Assembly: GCA_011634665.1 (NCBI GenBank)
Contig: WAEK01000003.1
Span: forward strand, 1,334,501 to 1,398,500
Direction of reading: 5' to 3'
Source of the DNA: Mortierella sp. BCC40632
Taxonomy: Eukaryota; Mortierellomycota; Mortierellomycetes; Mortierellales; Mortierellaceae
DNA: 64,000 bases
The notes under the pieces: generated by a model
What the model saw: the letters and a program-made list of their open reading frames with translations, nothing else
Databases searched by the model: none
What the model was told of the DNA's origin: nothing
Shown here: positions 24,423 to 36,811 of the stretch, piece by piece
How positions within the stretch are numbered: position 1 is the stretch's first letter
Layout of the letters: each line of letters starts with the position of its first letter
Made by a program: the position numbers and the translations under genes

Positions 24423-26520
24423 CTACCTAATTCTACCATCCTTCAAAGACTTGAGTGTGACGGGACCAGCCTTAGTAGAGAATTCAAGGTCCTTGTACAA
24501 GGCCTTGCCCTCAGCACTGATCTTAAAGCTCTCTGAGACCTTCTCAAAGATAAGGTGCTTGGGGTTCAACTTTTCGGGCGAAGTCCGGTCGGCCTGAGCA
24601 AAGCCTTCAAACTCAATCTTGTCACCAGCCTCAAGACCCTGAGGAGGCTGAAGAAGCTCCACAATCGAATCATCGGGCGAGGAACCAGCAAGCAACATGG
24701 CTGAGGAAAGAACTCCCTGGAATTTACCGGGCTTCAAATTGCAGACAGCACAGACAAGACGGCCCTGCATCTCCTCCAAGGGAACATACTTGGCCAAGCC
24801 CGAGACAACAGTCCGGACATCACCATCGCCGCAGTCGACAGTCGAGATGAACGAGTTGGGGTTGGCCTCATGGACCTTGGCCTCGAGCACACGGGCAACA
24901 CGGATATCCAAGCGCGAGACATCAACGGGCAAGTTGGCACTAGCAGGGGCCTATTTTTAGATAGGAAGTCGAATCGAGCAAAAATTAGCAAGTTGGATCT
25001 GAAATGAAAAGAAAAAAAAAATCCATGCCATCAAAAATCACTTTTGGCTTCCTGTTCTCCGTTGTCGTAAAGTGATCCAAGTATTTTTAAAAATATACCT
25101 TGTTTGACTTGGCAGGCTTAGCCTTAACCTCGGGCTTGGGCGAAGGGTAGGCCTCCTCGGTCAACTTGCGAAGCTCATCGGTATTGAACCACTCACGGAT
25201 AGGAGCCAAAAGCTCATTGATTGCGGTGGTCACAGCCTGCTTCAAGTCTCCAGGGTGAACCTTCTTATCCTTAAAGTCATCCTCCAACTGTTGGTAGGTG
25301 GTGTAGATCACATCGCCTCCAAACTTCTCGGGTCTCAAAATAGTAAAGCTAGGAGACTTGCCGTTCATTGATCTCAAGGGGAACAAGACCGTCTTCACAA
25401 AGGCCAAAATACCGTTCTCAGCAATGTTACCCTCCTCGCAGAAGGCTCTGCCCAACTTGCGCTTGACTTCCTCAGGCTTCTCGAGCAAATCAATCTTCGA
25501 ATCGGGTTCCGAAGATGACATCTTGGGACCCGCCAATCCAGGGACCATAGTGTTCATCAAGTGAGCACGCTTCTTATATCCGAGCATAGGGAGCATCTTT
25601 TCGGCAAAGACGAAAATCTTGCGCTGATCGACACCTCCGAACTGAGCGTCGACTCCAAGGAACTCCTCATCCAAAGCCTGCATTCCAGGGTACATCAGAC
25701 CTGACAACAAGGGGGACTCAACCTGCTTGACGACCTCAGCACCAGCCTTCTTGGCATCGTGTTGAGTGGTCTTGGAGCAGATCTTCATGTTGGCGAGCGA
25801 GTACTCAGCAGTCAATTGGTAGCTGGATCCCAGAACAAATTTGAGACGATCTGTAGGAACGCCAATCGCGGTCAAAGTAGCCTTGATCAACTGAGTGTAG
25901 TATTCCGCACGCTTGCCAACAAGTTCCATGGGAGCCTTCATGTTGTCGAGGAAGGCATGGATATCGGCGATCAAGACAGTGATGTGGCAGCCAGCCTCCA
26001 AAAAGTCGGCAATCTTGGTCATTGGCACAAAATATCCAAGATGAGGCTTTCCAGTAGGGGCTTTTTATCGATCATCGTCGATAACACACGGATTTGATGA
26101 GTACAAAAAAAAAAAAAAAAAAAAAAAAAAATAGGAGAATAAAGAAAAAAAAGGTCGATCCACGGGGGAGGGGTTGTGAGGTAGTGGGTTGCAGTGCAGA
26201 TATCCGTCGAGAGTGGCAATGACAAAGTGAGTTCCAGGGCGAATTGTAGGGAAAGAAAGGGGTATAGTCAAAGAGTCAGAGAGAAACGGTTATAAGGGAG
26301 AGATAAATTCAGTATGGGATGAGTCACAAGGTTAAAACAGCTGTGTAAGTTCGTTAAAAAGCAAAAAAAAAAAGGGAGGCAAGTCAATGAGTTTACCTGT
26401 GCCCCAGTAAATGTTGAGGTCACGCTCGGCAAGAATGGCCTCGATGTGGTCTTTTCCAAGGACTTCCTGGAGATTCCTGGAAATAACCTCAAATTTTTTG
26501 CTGGGTGTCAACGTCGTCAT
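24423..26520 (-). CDS. Cytosolic tyrosyl-tRNA synthetase with C-terminal EMAP-II domain
   Basis: Class I aminoacyl-tRNA synthetase charging tRNA-Tyr, of the eukaryotic cytosolic type. Exons 26520-26397, 26060-25099 and 24950-24423 give 537 aa, close to human YARS1 (528). Splicing restores [18 protein letters not shown], where PHLG (47-50) is the HIGH-type signature; KMSSS is at 221-225 ([18 protein letters not shown]). After a Lys/Pro-rich linker at the last intron comes an EMAP-II/OB-fold tRNA-binding domain ([53 protein letters not shown]). Yeast Tys1 lacks this domain, whereas animal TyrRS has it. The joining exon boundary falls exactly in the linker, so the fusion is encoded in one gene with consistent splice sites. 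Confidence 0.93.
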
Positions 26521-26899
26521 GGTGATGAATGGTAAAGTAAAGAAACGGGTGATGAAAGAGAAGGGGAAAGATGGCAGCGTATTTATCTGGATTTGCTGTG
26601 GCTTGCCAATTAAGGACTGGACTGTGGAGAGGAGAGTGGAGGGCCCACTTTTCTCATGACTCCTTCGACTCCGAACAAGCTTCGCCCCCCTCCCCCCTCC
26701 CTGCACCAATTGACACTGTTTCAATAGCAGGGCGATACAGAGAGATAGCCTGTCAACTCTCCTCCTGCTCATACTGCTCGCTTGACTCATCCAAAACTGC
26801 CTTACACAAGAATCTCTGGTATACAAGTACAGTTCATTAGTGAAGAAAAGAATATATAAAAAAAGAGACCCGCTAGACGAGAAGCTTCTTTGATCTATC

Positions 26900-28209
26900 T
26901 TATTCACGTCGCAAGTTATCCAGACGTGCTTGCAATGCCGCATCATCCTCCGACATTCCCTCCGCTTGAGCAACACGCTCTCTGCCTGCGCTCGATGATA
27001 CTTTGAGGCCCTCTCCAGGCACATTGGCAAGCTGGTAAAAAAAAAAAAAGAAGAAAAGGAGACAGTGGAGAAGGGAAAAAAAAAGGACAAAGCGGTGAGT
27101 CAGTCTTCAATGATAAGATAGCTCCACTTTCCCAACGTTCTCGACTTTTGTCACAGGCAACTGGGCTGAGTCAACATTTTCAGTATTTCGCACTTACTTC
27201 GCCGTTCACAGTAATGCCAATCTCGTCCAGGACTTGGTTCACAATTGCTTCTTCCTCTTCTTCATCTTCTTCCTCTTCCATGGCCTCGTCAATCGTATCC
27301 GCCATCATTTCTTCCTTCATATCCATGATCTCGCTCTCCTTCTCAAACTCCATCATGATCTTTTGAATCTGAGGAAGGTTCATGTTGCGGTTCATTGCGC
27401 CCATAGCCTATTACAATTGTTGAAGTTTTCAAGTGAAGGTTCGTCATTAGCAAAAAGCTATTTTTTTTTTTTTTTTTTTTGGGATCAGTGTGTCCAGGCT
27501 GCATGACTGACAAGAGACCTCATCTATTTTAGCCTTACATTAGTTGCACCCTTCATTGCCTCTGCCATTTGCTGGTTTGAACGGAGACCCTAAAGAGAGA
27601 GAGAAAAAAAAATTGTAACCAAAGGGCATCAGTCTTTTGCCTCAAACCACAACATTGGAGCTACAAAGAGCGAATCCATTCCACGTATCAAAGTTGGGTA
27701 GTAGATCAAATACCTGAATGCGAAGACCAACAGCCTGCAGCTGTGTCTTCATCTGATAAAACTTTTGAATATATCGACGAGTGCGGACAAGGTCTTTAGC
27801 CATCACCTTGGCAGCATTCTAATGACGACAAAAGAAAAGCTGGTGTTAGCTCAAGACCTTTCTTGCATAAAAAAAAAAAAAAAAAACTCTCCTCTTCTTT
27901 CCTCTTCTATGATTCGAAAATTGAAGAGACCTAGTCCATACCATTTGGCCCGCCTTGGCGCTCTTCTTGATATCAACAATAAGCTTCTTTTCCTGAATCT
28001 CAAGCTTTGCTCTCTCACGGTCCAACTCCCTCTGGGCCTTGTTCAGCGCTCTTTGATGGGCCCGGAGGGCTTCTGCTGGGGTTCTGCGTCCAAATAAAAA
28101 GTTCTATAAAGGAATGCATGTCGATGAGGAGAATGGGGAGAGAGGGGGAGCAGTCAGTCAGTCAGATTGCCAAGAATTTGGTAGACCAAGACTCATCAGA
28201 GAATACCAT
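26900..28209 (-). CDS. VPS2: ESCRT-III subunit VPS2 (CHMP2A)
   Basis: ESCRT-III subunit that forms membrane-remodelling filaments on endosomes and recruits the Vps4 ATPase. Exons: 28209-28207 (start codon only), 28103-27942, 27818-27714, 27589-27539, 27407-27198 and 27031-26900; total 220 aa against 222 in human CHMP2A. The second exon starts NFLFGRRTPAEALRAHQRAL, matching the usual Vps2 N-terminus after Met, and no ATG fits in that exon. The only in-phase solution found is ATG followed at once by GTATTC, so the start codon is its own coding exon. The core is basic (KKLIVDIKKSAKAGQM), then acidic (EEEEDEEEEEAIVNQVLDE), with a C-terminal MIM1-like helix LQARLDNLRRE that binds the Vps4 MIT domain. 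Confidence 0.9.
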
Positions 28210-28537
28210 GGTCTGTTGTGGATACAAAATGCAAAGCGTTACCATCATCTTGTTTCAGCAATTTGATGGCGATTCTAGAGAGGTCTCTTTTTAGGGGGAG
28301 GGGGGAGGTGGAGGAGGATGCTAAAAGTGAAAAACGTGTCAAACTGATGGAAGGTAGAAAGCGTCCCCGGTAGGGAACCAAAAAAGCTAGGACTGCATTT
28401 CAAGGAGGCTCTCTCTCCCGCTCTTCTGAATGCTGAATGGAAGTAGTTCAGCCACTGGGCCAAGCTTTTTTTTTCCAGATCACCCAGCCCAGACCATTTC
28501 TCTTGTCCAACCCAAACAAGAGAAAAACGATCTCGAC

Positions 28538-29392
28538 ATGGCATCCACAGCAGAGGCAGTTATCCCAGGACAGAGACTCGGTCATGCGCAAGAGTTCGTT
28601 GCTGGACCTGGAACATACTTGCATCAGGATTTTCTCTATGCTAGCGTCGTTGGCATCAAACAGATCAGCCCAAGTGACAACGATCGGGTAACAAAAGGCC
28701 TATTTTTTTTTTTTTTTTTTTTTTTTCAACACCAGAGTTTATGTATCATTCTGAAGGACTATGTCAGGGCAATGGAACCCCATACCCAGAAGGACTCATC
28801 TCCGCATCCAACTTTTAATAGCTACCTCAACTCTCCGTTCAGCGCGAGAGCTCTCAGTCGGCCATTCCAGATATTGACACGATCGTCACGTGTAAGGTTC
28901 TCCGTATCAATCCTCGGTTTGCCTCAGTAAGCATCATGGTTGTCAATGGAAAGCCTTGCACGGACGACTTTCAGGGAATTATTAGAGCTCAGGATGTTCG
29001 AGCAACAGAGAAGGACAAAGTCAAGATCTACAACTCTTTCCGGCCGGGCGATATTGTTCGTGCTCAAGTGGTAATACTTCGGTTACATCGAAAATGAACC
29101 TTGGGACTAATTGATAAACAGCTATCTATGACATGGATAGGACGAGGACTTGATAAGAGTTATTCGCTAACTGAGTCTGGACCCCCCCCCCATCTCTTAT
29201 CATGATCTTTTCACGAAATAGGTATCGCTCGGTGATGCCAGGAGTTATTATTTGTCAACAGCAGCAAATGAGCTTGGAGTTATCTTTGGTACCAGTATCG
29301 CAGGAGGATCCTTGGTCCCCATTTCATGGCAGGAGATGCAATGTACCAAAACGAAGGCTATTGAGCTTAGAAAGTGCGCCAAACCTCTGTAA
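28538..29392 (+). CDS. CSL4: RNA exosome cap subunit CSL4 (EXOSC1)
   Basis: S1/OB-fold cap subunit of the RNA exosome, the 3'-5' RNA decay and processing machine. Exons 28538-28687, 28822-29070 and 29222-29392 give 189 aa, against 195 in human EXOSC1. The N-terminal strand domain ([30 protein letters not shown]) is followed by the S1 domain ([19 protein letters not shown]), the signature [19 protein letters not shown] with [16 protein letters not shown], and the C-terminal strand region ending [19 protein letters not shown]. The second exon is chosen by acceptor AATAG at 28821, which restores [18 protein letters not shown]. The start is 328 bp from the divergent VPS2 start. Confidence 0.93.
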
Positions 29393-30588
29393 AACATTAA
29401 AAGTAGCTGATTCAACAGGAGGTACGGACGATTTGGAGGCAACAGTGTTATTAGCAACTCGTATCGTACGGAATGACTCGGACTCGCCAAGGAATCCCTT
29501 GTCTATTTTTTTTTCTGGCTCACTTTTATCCGCCGTGACAATATCCTAGTCCAAGATTTCATACAGTGGTTCGCCTGAACTATTACTCAATGGCTATACT
29601 CGACTCTTGTCAACTGTATTGCGACAGTAGTAAAAAGCAAATCACGAATGAGCTTGGTCATAACTCCTTGAACCTAGTTTGTGAGAGCACCACCAAGTCC
29701 TTCACAGCACATGTATTTTACATTTCCATGCATTGGTGGGGGGAGGGCTATCAACGTAGTGAAACTATGAATTAGCTTCAATTATCCTTGTCCTTTGTCT
29801 CTCAAACTCGATCGTGGCATCGATGACGATTCATCGTGCTTACACATGGGTCTTCTCGTTGAAACAAGGTCAAGAATCAAAACAGGCACATTTGATCTAT
29901 AGTATATACTTGTTCCAAAGAGATTATGTACCCAACACGCTCTTTGTGGTGTGATCGGCAGGCTCCGTCTCTGGATATTCTGATGGACGTTGTCTCCTGG
30001 CAATTACTATTCGTGGATTTCCAGTAGCTTTTGTGCCCTCTCTTCCTTTCTCAATAAAAGCAGATTTCTTTCTATCAACTCACAAGTCATAAACTCTTGT
30101 AGTTGTCTGGTTTCAACGCCTCTCAAGGTAATAGCCAAGCCAAGGCCGCGATCAAGATTATGAGCTATCGCCCTCCTGCCCTCCTTTGTTAAGAAGCTAC
30201 ACTTTTATTCACCCTGAACAAACTTGAATCGTTGCTTCCCCAATTCCTTCGCTTGAAGGACGGGAGTCAAGAGCTACTGAATAGTAATGATGCTCCCCAG
30301 CTGTGAGTATGGGACTCGGAGATGAGTGAAGAGTTGGTCAAAGAACACCCCTGAATGGTCCCTATCCAATAACCATCCAGTCAAGTTTCCCCTTTGGTTA
30401 ACACGCGACGATTTTGCCTGCCTTTGCCTTCCCAGATTCAAAAAAAAAAAGTTGTGACAGGCAAAAAATAATGGGGCTTTTGTTGATTAATTACCATTTC
30501 CAGCTGAACACTTGTTTTGAAAAAGGGTAAAGGAAAACCTCCGCACCTCTTCCTCACACCCCCTCCTCCTTCTCCTCTTGATTCTTAA
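29393..30588. other. Intergenic stretch, no gene seen
   Basis: About 1.2 kb between CSL4 and the DEAD-box helicase gene, both on the plus strand. Open frames are short and unlike known proteins. It should hold the 3' UTR of CSL4 and the promoter of the helicase gene. A 10-base A run lies near 30440, and a C/T-rich tract directly precedes the helicase start (about 30538-30585). Confidence 0.6.
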
Positions 30589-32917
30589 ATGGCTTTCCGA
30601 CTTCTGACATCTCTTAGACCGGCACTTCGGCCTGCCATTCTTGCTTCCAGTCCTCGCCTGCTTGCGAGGGCGGTGCCAGGTACCATATCATTTTAGGCAA
30701 TTACCATGTTCCTGGATCATGCCGAAGTGGAAACAAAAAGAAGTTGACTGCATGGAACTGCATGGTTGCATGCTGCTCAACATTGATTTGACCCCTGAGA
30801 CCAGTGTCTGCCTACGCATTCTAGTCGCTAACTACTTCTCGTCTTGCATTCCAACTACCATGACTTTTAGTGGCTCGTCCAGTCAGGGCCTTCCCAGCAC
30901 TTGTCTCCCACCTTAGACAGTCTTCCGAGTTCCATACGTACTTGCCCAAGCTTCAAGCAGCCGAGCAGGAGGAACCACAGAATGATGAGGCGGAATCGAA
31001 CCTTCCCACCCGGTTTGATCAGATCAAAGCACTTCACCCCAACACAGCAAAGGCCATCAAGAAGGTCTTCAAGTACGAGACCATGTCCAAGGTTCAATCA
31101 GAGGTCTTGTCGCTTTTGCCTACTGAATCGGACATGTTTGTCAAGGCCAAGACAGGAACAGGAAAGACACTTGCCTTTTTGATTCCAGCACTGGAGACTG
31201 TTGTGGCAAAGACCGACAAGAAGACCCTCTCTCGTGGCGATATGGCAACATGTTTGGTCGTCTCGCCAACCCGTGAGTTGGCTCAACAGATTGCAGAGGA
31301 AGCCAGGAAGCTGGCCTCGACCCACAAATTCAACGTTCACTGCCTTGTCGGAGGCGAGAACAAGAGGATTCAGCTGCGTAACTTGAACAACAAGAGGGTG
31401 GACATTATTGTCGGAACACCTGGACGTCTGAACGATTTGATTGAGTCTGTCGGCGAATTCCGTCGACAGTTGACCGGCGTCAAGACTGTAAGCCCCTCTG
31501 ATGACGACTGTAGCTTTTTTTTTTTTTACTTTTTACTTTTTTTGCCATCATTCTATTTGCTAACATACCCCTACACCTACCCTGGCCTGCTGCTGATAGT
31601 TGATTCTGGATGAGTGTGACCAACTTTTGGATATGGGATTCAAAGACAGCATTGAGAGCATTGTTGAGGCACTTCCTTCCGATCGTCAGACACTCTTTTT
31701 CTCGGCCACTGTGTCTCGAGAGATCAAGTCGATCGCTAGAACTTCCCTCAAGCCTGATTTCACTTTCATTGACACCGTGGATCCCAATGAAGCCAACACC
31801 AACCTTCAGGTCGACCAATCTTACTGTGTAGTACCATATGAGCATCAAGTTGCAGCCCTGTCCCATATCATTGAGGAGCATAAGGCCAAGAACTCTGATG
31901 GAAAGATCATGGTGTTCCTTCCTACAACTCGTGGTACTCAGCTCTATGCATCTCTCTTTGAAGAGTTGACCCGTTACAAGTTGTTCTCGCTCCACTCCAA
32001 GAAGTCACAGGAGCAGCGTACCAAGACATCGGACAGATTCCGAAAGAGTCGAGGAAGCATCATGTTCACATCTGATGTTTCTGCCCGTGGTGTTGACTAC
32101 CCTGATGTGTCCTTGGTTATCCAGGTTGGCATTCCATCTTCAAAGGAGCAATATATTCATCGTGTTGGACGTACAGGACGAGCAGGCAAGACAGGCGAGG
32201 GTGTTATTATTCTCTCACCCATGGAGAAGCCATTCTTGAATGCCCTTTCAGATCTCCCCATGACAGCAAACGATATCACCGATGAGTTGACCGCAGTCAC
32301 AGAGGACGAGGCCTTCCAGAAGCGCTTTGCAGCTGCCAGAGAGGCTCAGGACCCAGAAATGATCCGTGATGCCTTCACTGCCTACCTTGGATACTGTAAG
32401 ACCCTAGTCTCATTTTGTTCATATGAATTATTTGCGTTTTGTTTGACTCTAGTCTGTAGAGAAACTAACCTCTAGACCGATATACCTTTCTTGTTTTTCT
32501 CTATCAGATACCGGTCGTCTGGATCTCCTCCGTTGCCGCAAGCATGAGATTCTTGATGCTGGAAAGGAATACATTCTTGGTCTTGGTGCAGAGGAGCCTC
32601 CACACCTGAGCGAGTCGTTCTTGGCAAAACTTGGTCTTCATGGACGTAGTCCCCCTGCCAGATCTTCCCGTGGAAGAGATTCTGGTTTCCGTCGCGATAG
32701 CTATAGCGGACGTGGACACAGCTCCTCTAGATTCAACAACGACCGGGGAGATAGCTATGGCCGTAGGGATGATTACGGACGAGGTCGCGAGAAGAGCTAC
32801 GGGCGTGATAACGACAGGGGCAGTCGTGACTTCAGCAGAAGCTTTGGGCGTGACCGTAATGACGGCTTTTCCCGCAACGACCGTGGAAGCAGCCGTAGCC
32901 GTAGGGACGACATGTAA
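30589..32917 (+). CDS. Mitochondrial DEAD-box RNA helicase (MSS116-like)
   Basis: ATP-dependent RNA helicase, probably in the mitochondrial matrix for intron splicing and RNA remodelling, as Mss116 is in yeast. Exons 30589-30679, 30871-31487, 31600-32395 and 32508-32917 give 637 aa. The first exon encodes an import-like leader (MAFRLLTSLRPALRPAILA). Motif I is AKTGTGKT (123-130); then PTRELAQQ, TPGRL, motif II as DECD instead of DEAD (split just upstream by an intron), SAT, SARGVDYPDV and HRVGRTGRAG. A C-terminal extension (RLDLLRCRKHEILDAGKEY) like that of Mss116 is followed by an Arg/Ser/Gly/Asp-rich tail (RRDDYGRGREKSYGRD) suited to RNA binding. Family is certain; the Mss116 assignment rests on the leader, the DECD box and the tail. 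Confidence 0.9.
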
Positions 32918-33024
32918 TTCTGGAACATAGCATAGATACACTTTTTTTTTCTTACTTTATTTCTTTTCCTATATATAAAAAATGGTTTGCATCTCTTCTT
33001 TTTTCAGCCTTCGTTCCTCTAACC

Positions 33025-35700
33025 ATGGCACAAGGCTTCACTGACCCTCTCACATCTGCAGCGTATGCGTCTTCCAAGATCGAATCGCAAGATGACCCTC
33101 TACTGGCACCAAGTCCCTTGTTAGCAACGCGTTCACAGCATCTTGAACATGATTCCAGACCACCCACACCGCTATCCACAGGCGATCAGCCTGCTCTGTC
33201 GGCTAACAATCGTCGCTCACCATTGCCCATGAAAAAGACGATTGTTACAGTAGGAAAGTCTCCAACCCCAAGCAGTGGGTCTCTACCTGTCGCCCGACCA
33301 GCACACCCGTCTCCACAGGCCTCTTCATACTCTTCGCCTTCCTCGCCAAAGACCAATGCGTTTCTGGATCCTCTTCAGAATTCAGGCGACAGCAATAGCA
33401 ACGTGGATGAGTATTTCAATAGTCGGGACAGTGGATACACTACCAGTGGCAATTCTGGACGAGATGGAAGAACAGGTGGTGTCCCCCGTACAGTCATCTC
33501 GACTCACTCAGGTGTGAATGCAGGACCGATGCCATCCAAGATCAGGCATCAGTCAGGTGGGATGAACACGACCCAAGGTCCTTCTTCTCCGTCTTCACCC
33601 CCGCCCAACTCTATCAAGCGTGAGACATCGTATGACCAACAGAGGGCAAAGGCCCCCCAATACCTTGGCATTACCATCCAAGATAGAACTCGAGTGAGCA
33701 AAGATGGGATGTTTGTCCTCTCTGTCCAGGTGCGTTCCCTAGTCCCAAGAGGGAGTAGCCTCTCATTCTCTTTATTGTCAATCTTTGTTCTCTCTCTTTC
33801 TAGTTTACTGCACTGCATGTTAATACCCTTTTTTTTTCTTTCTTTCTCCTTTCTCTCTCTCTCTTTCTTCCATCGCACGGAACTGTTCAATTAGACAAAC
33901 ATGCCACGCTACAAGAAACAGTCGTACCATAATGTTGCTCGTTCATACATGGAGTTTGTTCGGCTACGAGAGCATTTCATAGCAGAGCACCCTGAAGTGA
34001 TTGTGCCACCCTTGCCACCAGAGCGTTCACTTCTCAGTACCTCTGACATGGATTCGATGCAACTCTTTCTGGACCGGATTTGTCGACACCCAGTTTTGTC
34101 GCAGGATTATGAATTACAGATGTTTATCGAGTCTGAGTTTGGGGTATGCCACTTTTTTCTCTTTATTGCTCGTTTCTCGTCTGGAGGAGTGGTTGCATAT
34201 CAATTCACTAATACCGTATCTTTGTTCGTTCTCGTATCCACAAAAAAAAAAAAAAAAAAAAAGTTCCTTCCCGCCAAGCCCAAAAAGATGCTCGAAAAGT
34301 TTTTAAACATTAGTGTCAAGAGGTTTAGCACAGGACCAGCGACCAGCTTCTCTCTCAAGGATACTGACGATGAGTTTGAAGAGGAAAGAGCGGCCGCCTT
34401 TAAAGTCGAAACAAGGCTCCAGGCAGTGATCAAGAGCCTGGATAGAGAAATCAAATCAAGACGAGGTAGCCCACTTGGAGAGAGAGAGAGAGAGAGAATA
34501 AGCTCACTGATTCTGCACTGTTTAGACTCCATAGTGGTCTTACATCCATCTCAACCATATCTGACTAACCCGCCCCCGATCGATGGCTGCCATTCTAGAC
34601 TTGAGCTCTAGAGAATCAGAATTTTCGACGCTGTGCAGCTCACTGGCGGCAGAAGAGAGTTCTGCAGAGTTAATCAGGTAAGAGCTGGCGTTTTTTTTTG
34701 GCGTTTTCTCCTCTTCTTCTTCTTTTTTTTTGTTTGTGATCTGTCAAGTCTCCTCTTGTTCTCATGCTGACCAGAGTGCCGGTATCCTTCCTACCCTCAT
34801 CTCCCTCACAGGACATATAAACAACTTGCCAAATCATTAGAGGGCGTTGTCAAAGCTAGCAAAGCCCAGGTAACAAAGCACCCAAGATTTTTACCTGTAC
34901 TGCTATTGCGTTGGGCTGTAACCAGATACCTGGGATACTCAAAGCTACTGTCCTTTTTCATATTATTCCTCTTTTGTTGTAATCTTGTCGAATGCTATAT
35001 AGATTGGCGGTGACTCGACAGTGTTGGGTGGATTTCTCGATTACAAGCTACAACATGCGCAGGCGCTCAGCGGCGCGCTCAATTCACGACTTTCGGTTCT
35101 GAGCGAGTATGACGTAGCTGCCAAGAGCACAAAGAGTAAACGCAAAACGATGGAACGTCTCCGATCCTCCACGAATATCAGCCCCGACAAAGTGACGGAC
35201 AGTATTGATGACCTTGAGGATGTAAGTTTCGTAGCGTGTGAATATTTTATCTGACCCCGCCTTTTTTTTTTATTATTACTATTGGTCTCCCTCTCTCTCC
35301 CTCTCTCTCTCTCTCTCAAATCCAGTACTCATATGGCTTGAATGGCTGCTTTATTGGATTCTCTCCTATCTAGGCCATGTTGTTTGAAGGAAATATGAAA
35401 AAGCGGATGGAACAGGTCAACGCAGCACTTACCAAGGATCTAGAAGAGTATAGACTACAATCACAGGAGGACATGCTCCGAGCTCTACGGCAGTACAGTC
35501 AACGACAAATCGGATTTGAGAGAGCCAAACTAGAGGAGTTGTTATCGGTCGGTGCCGGACAATTTGAGGAACAGCAGCTTCAAAAAGACAGGGCGCAGTC
35601 CGAAGCAGAAGAGTCACGCAGCTTGGCTGGACGACCTGTTAATTCGATGTCATCTTCCTCCAATCGGCCCTACTGGTCAGCTTCAGGGCCTTTACAATAA
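33025..35700 (+). CDS. VPS17: PX-BAR sorting nexin, VPS17-like retromer subunit
   Basis: Sorting nexin of the Vps17 type, partner of Vps5 in the retromer coat that recycles receptors from endosomes to the Golgi. Seven exons: 33025-33729, 33895-34143, 34264-34465, 34599-34677, 34812-34869, 35003-35221 and 35374-35700 (612 aa). The N-terminal 200 residues are Ser/Pro-rich and disordered. The PX domain follows (YLGITIQDRTRVS, TNMPRYKKQSYHNVARSYMEF, EHPEVIVPPLP); the usual basic lipid-binding residues are partly replaced, as in fungal Vps17. A helical BAR region runs to the C-terminus (RLQAVIKSLDREIKSRRD, EEYRLQSQEDMLRALRQY). The third exon is preceded by an unusual acceptor at the end of a 21-base A run. 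Confidence 0.85.
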
Positions 35701-36139
35701 AGCCTGTTTTCTTTTTTTTCCCTTTAATATCAAATATCAAGACCTCAGGACCGCACTTGTTGTTTTTGTTTGTTTTTCGACCAATACATGTTCTGTGTCA
35801 AAAAACAAGGGTGTTGGAGAAGGGACTTGGTGAGACTGGCCAAGTGTCTTTGTCATACCGACATTGCTTTGTCAAACAAAAAAAGTGAATTAGATAGAGA
35901 CTAACTCCCCTTTCTCTCTCCCCTCACCTCCTCCTTTCATGAAATAGGAACTGATGCTGCTGCTTTGCAAAGCACGTCCCATATGTCATTTTTCTCGGCG
36001 TTTAGTTTTCGCGCTCAGTGGGGAAGAAGGGGGAGTTACCGGGTGGACGAATCGGCTCTTCGGTCCCCCCCCCTCCTCTTTTCCATCTCCCCGCCGCAAC
36101 CCCGTCGGGGGCCTTTGCTCGTGGTCGTGATTCTGGTTC

Positions 36140-36147
36140 TTCTAGAA
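36140..36147. promoter_or_regulatory. Possible heat shock element half (TTCTAGAA)
   Basis: TTCTAGAA is the inverted nTTCnnGAAn pair bound by heat shock factor, and further TTC units sit directly upstream (GATTCTGGTTC). It lies about 670 bp upstream of the SSC1 start. One short site can occur by chance, so control by Hsf1 is an inference. Confidence 0.4.
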
Positions 36148-36711
36148 AGGGTCTGATATACTCGGGGTGCCGCAGTGAGGAAGGGGATACGGGGTGAGAA
36201 AAAAGAGAGAGAGAGAGAGAAACAGCGAGTCAGAGATGAAAGAGAGAACGGAGAGGTAGGGATCGGACGTGAGAAAGAAAGAAAGAAAGAAAGAGAAAGA
36301 AAGAAAGAAAAAAAAGGCCATGTTGAGGAGAGAAAGATCGAGGAGAGTCGAGCGCGAGAGAGCGAGGCAATAAGGTTCAAGCAGCCCCAAAAAGGCAAAA
36401 CGAGCGGTCGGGCGGTGGAAGGTCATGGAAATGGCTGGGTCAGTCGGAACGGTGATCTACGGTCTCTCGCTCGCTCGCTCCATTTTTCTTGCCTTCCATA
36501 AGGGTGGCTTGCAGACCCGTTGTTGATGTCAAACTCCGTCCGGGACGGGCTTCCCTCCTTTGCCTGTTCCCCCTGTCGTAGATTGTCTGTGGAGCGAAAA
36601 ACGAAAAAAAACGGTCGAGTTGGTCGCAAAGGAAGAGAAGGAGCATTTTTGGCCGTGCCTGAGAGAGAGAGTCGAGTCATAGCGGCCTTGCAGACAAAGC
36701 AGACTCACATC

Positions 36712-36719
36712 TATATAAG
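36712..36719 (+). promoter_or_regulatory. TATA-like box of SSC1
   Basis: TATATAAG lies 93 bp upstream of the SSC1 ATG, at a spacing that suits a fungal core promoter with a short 5' UTR. Confidence 0.55.
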
Positions 36720-36811
36720 AGGAAGACACCGTCCCCTTACGCCCGATCTTGATCCTCTGATTCGATCTCTTCTCCATCCTTCCCCTTCCGTCCGAATAGT
36801 TCATTCACACC

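Larger units (their letters stand above)
35701..36811. promoter_or_regulatory. Intergenic region with the SSC1 promoter
   Basis: 1.1 kb upstream of the mitochondrial Hsp70 gene. It includes a GA-rich block (about 36198-36310, GAGA and GAAA repeats) and a GC-richer portion around 36050-36130. A heat-shock-element-like site and a TATA-like site are listed separately. No coding frame is convincing. Confidence 0.6.
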
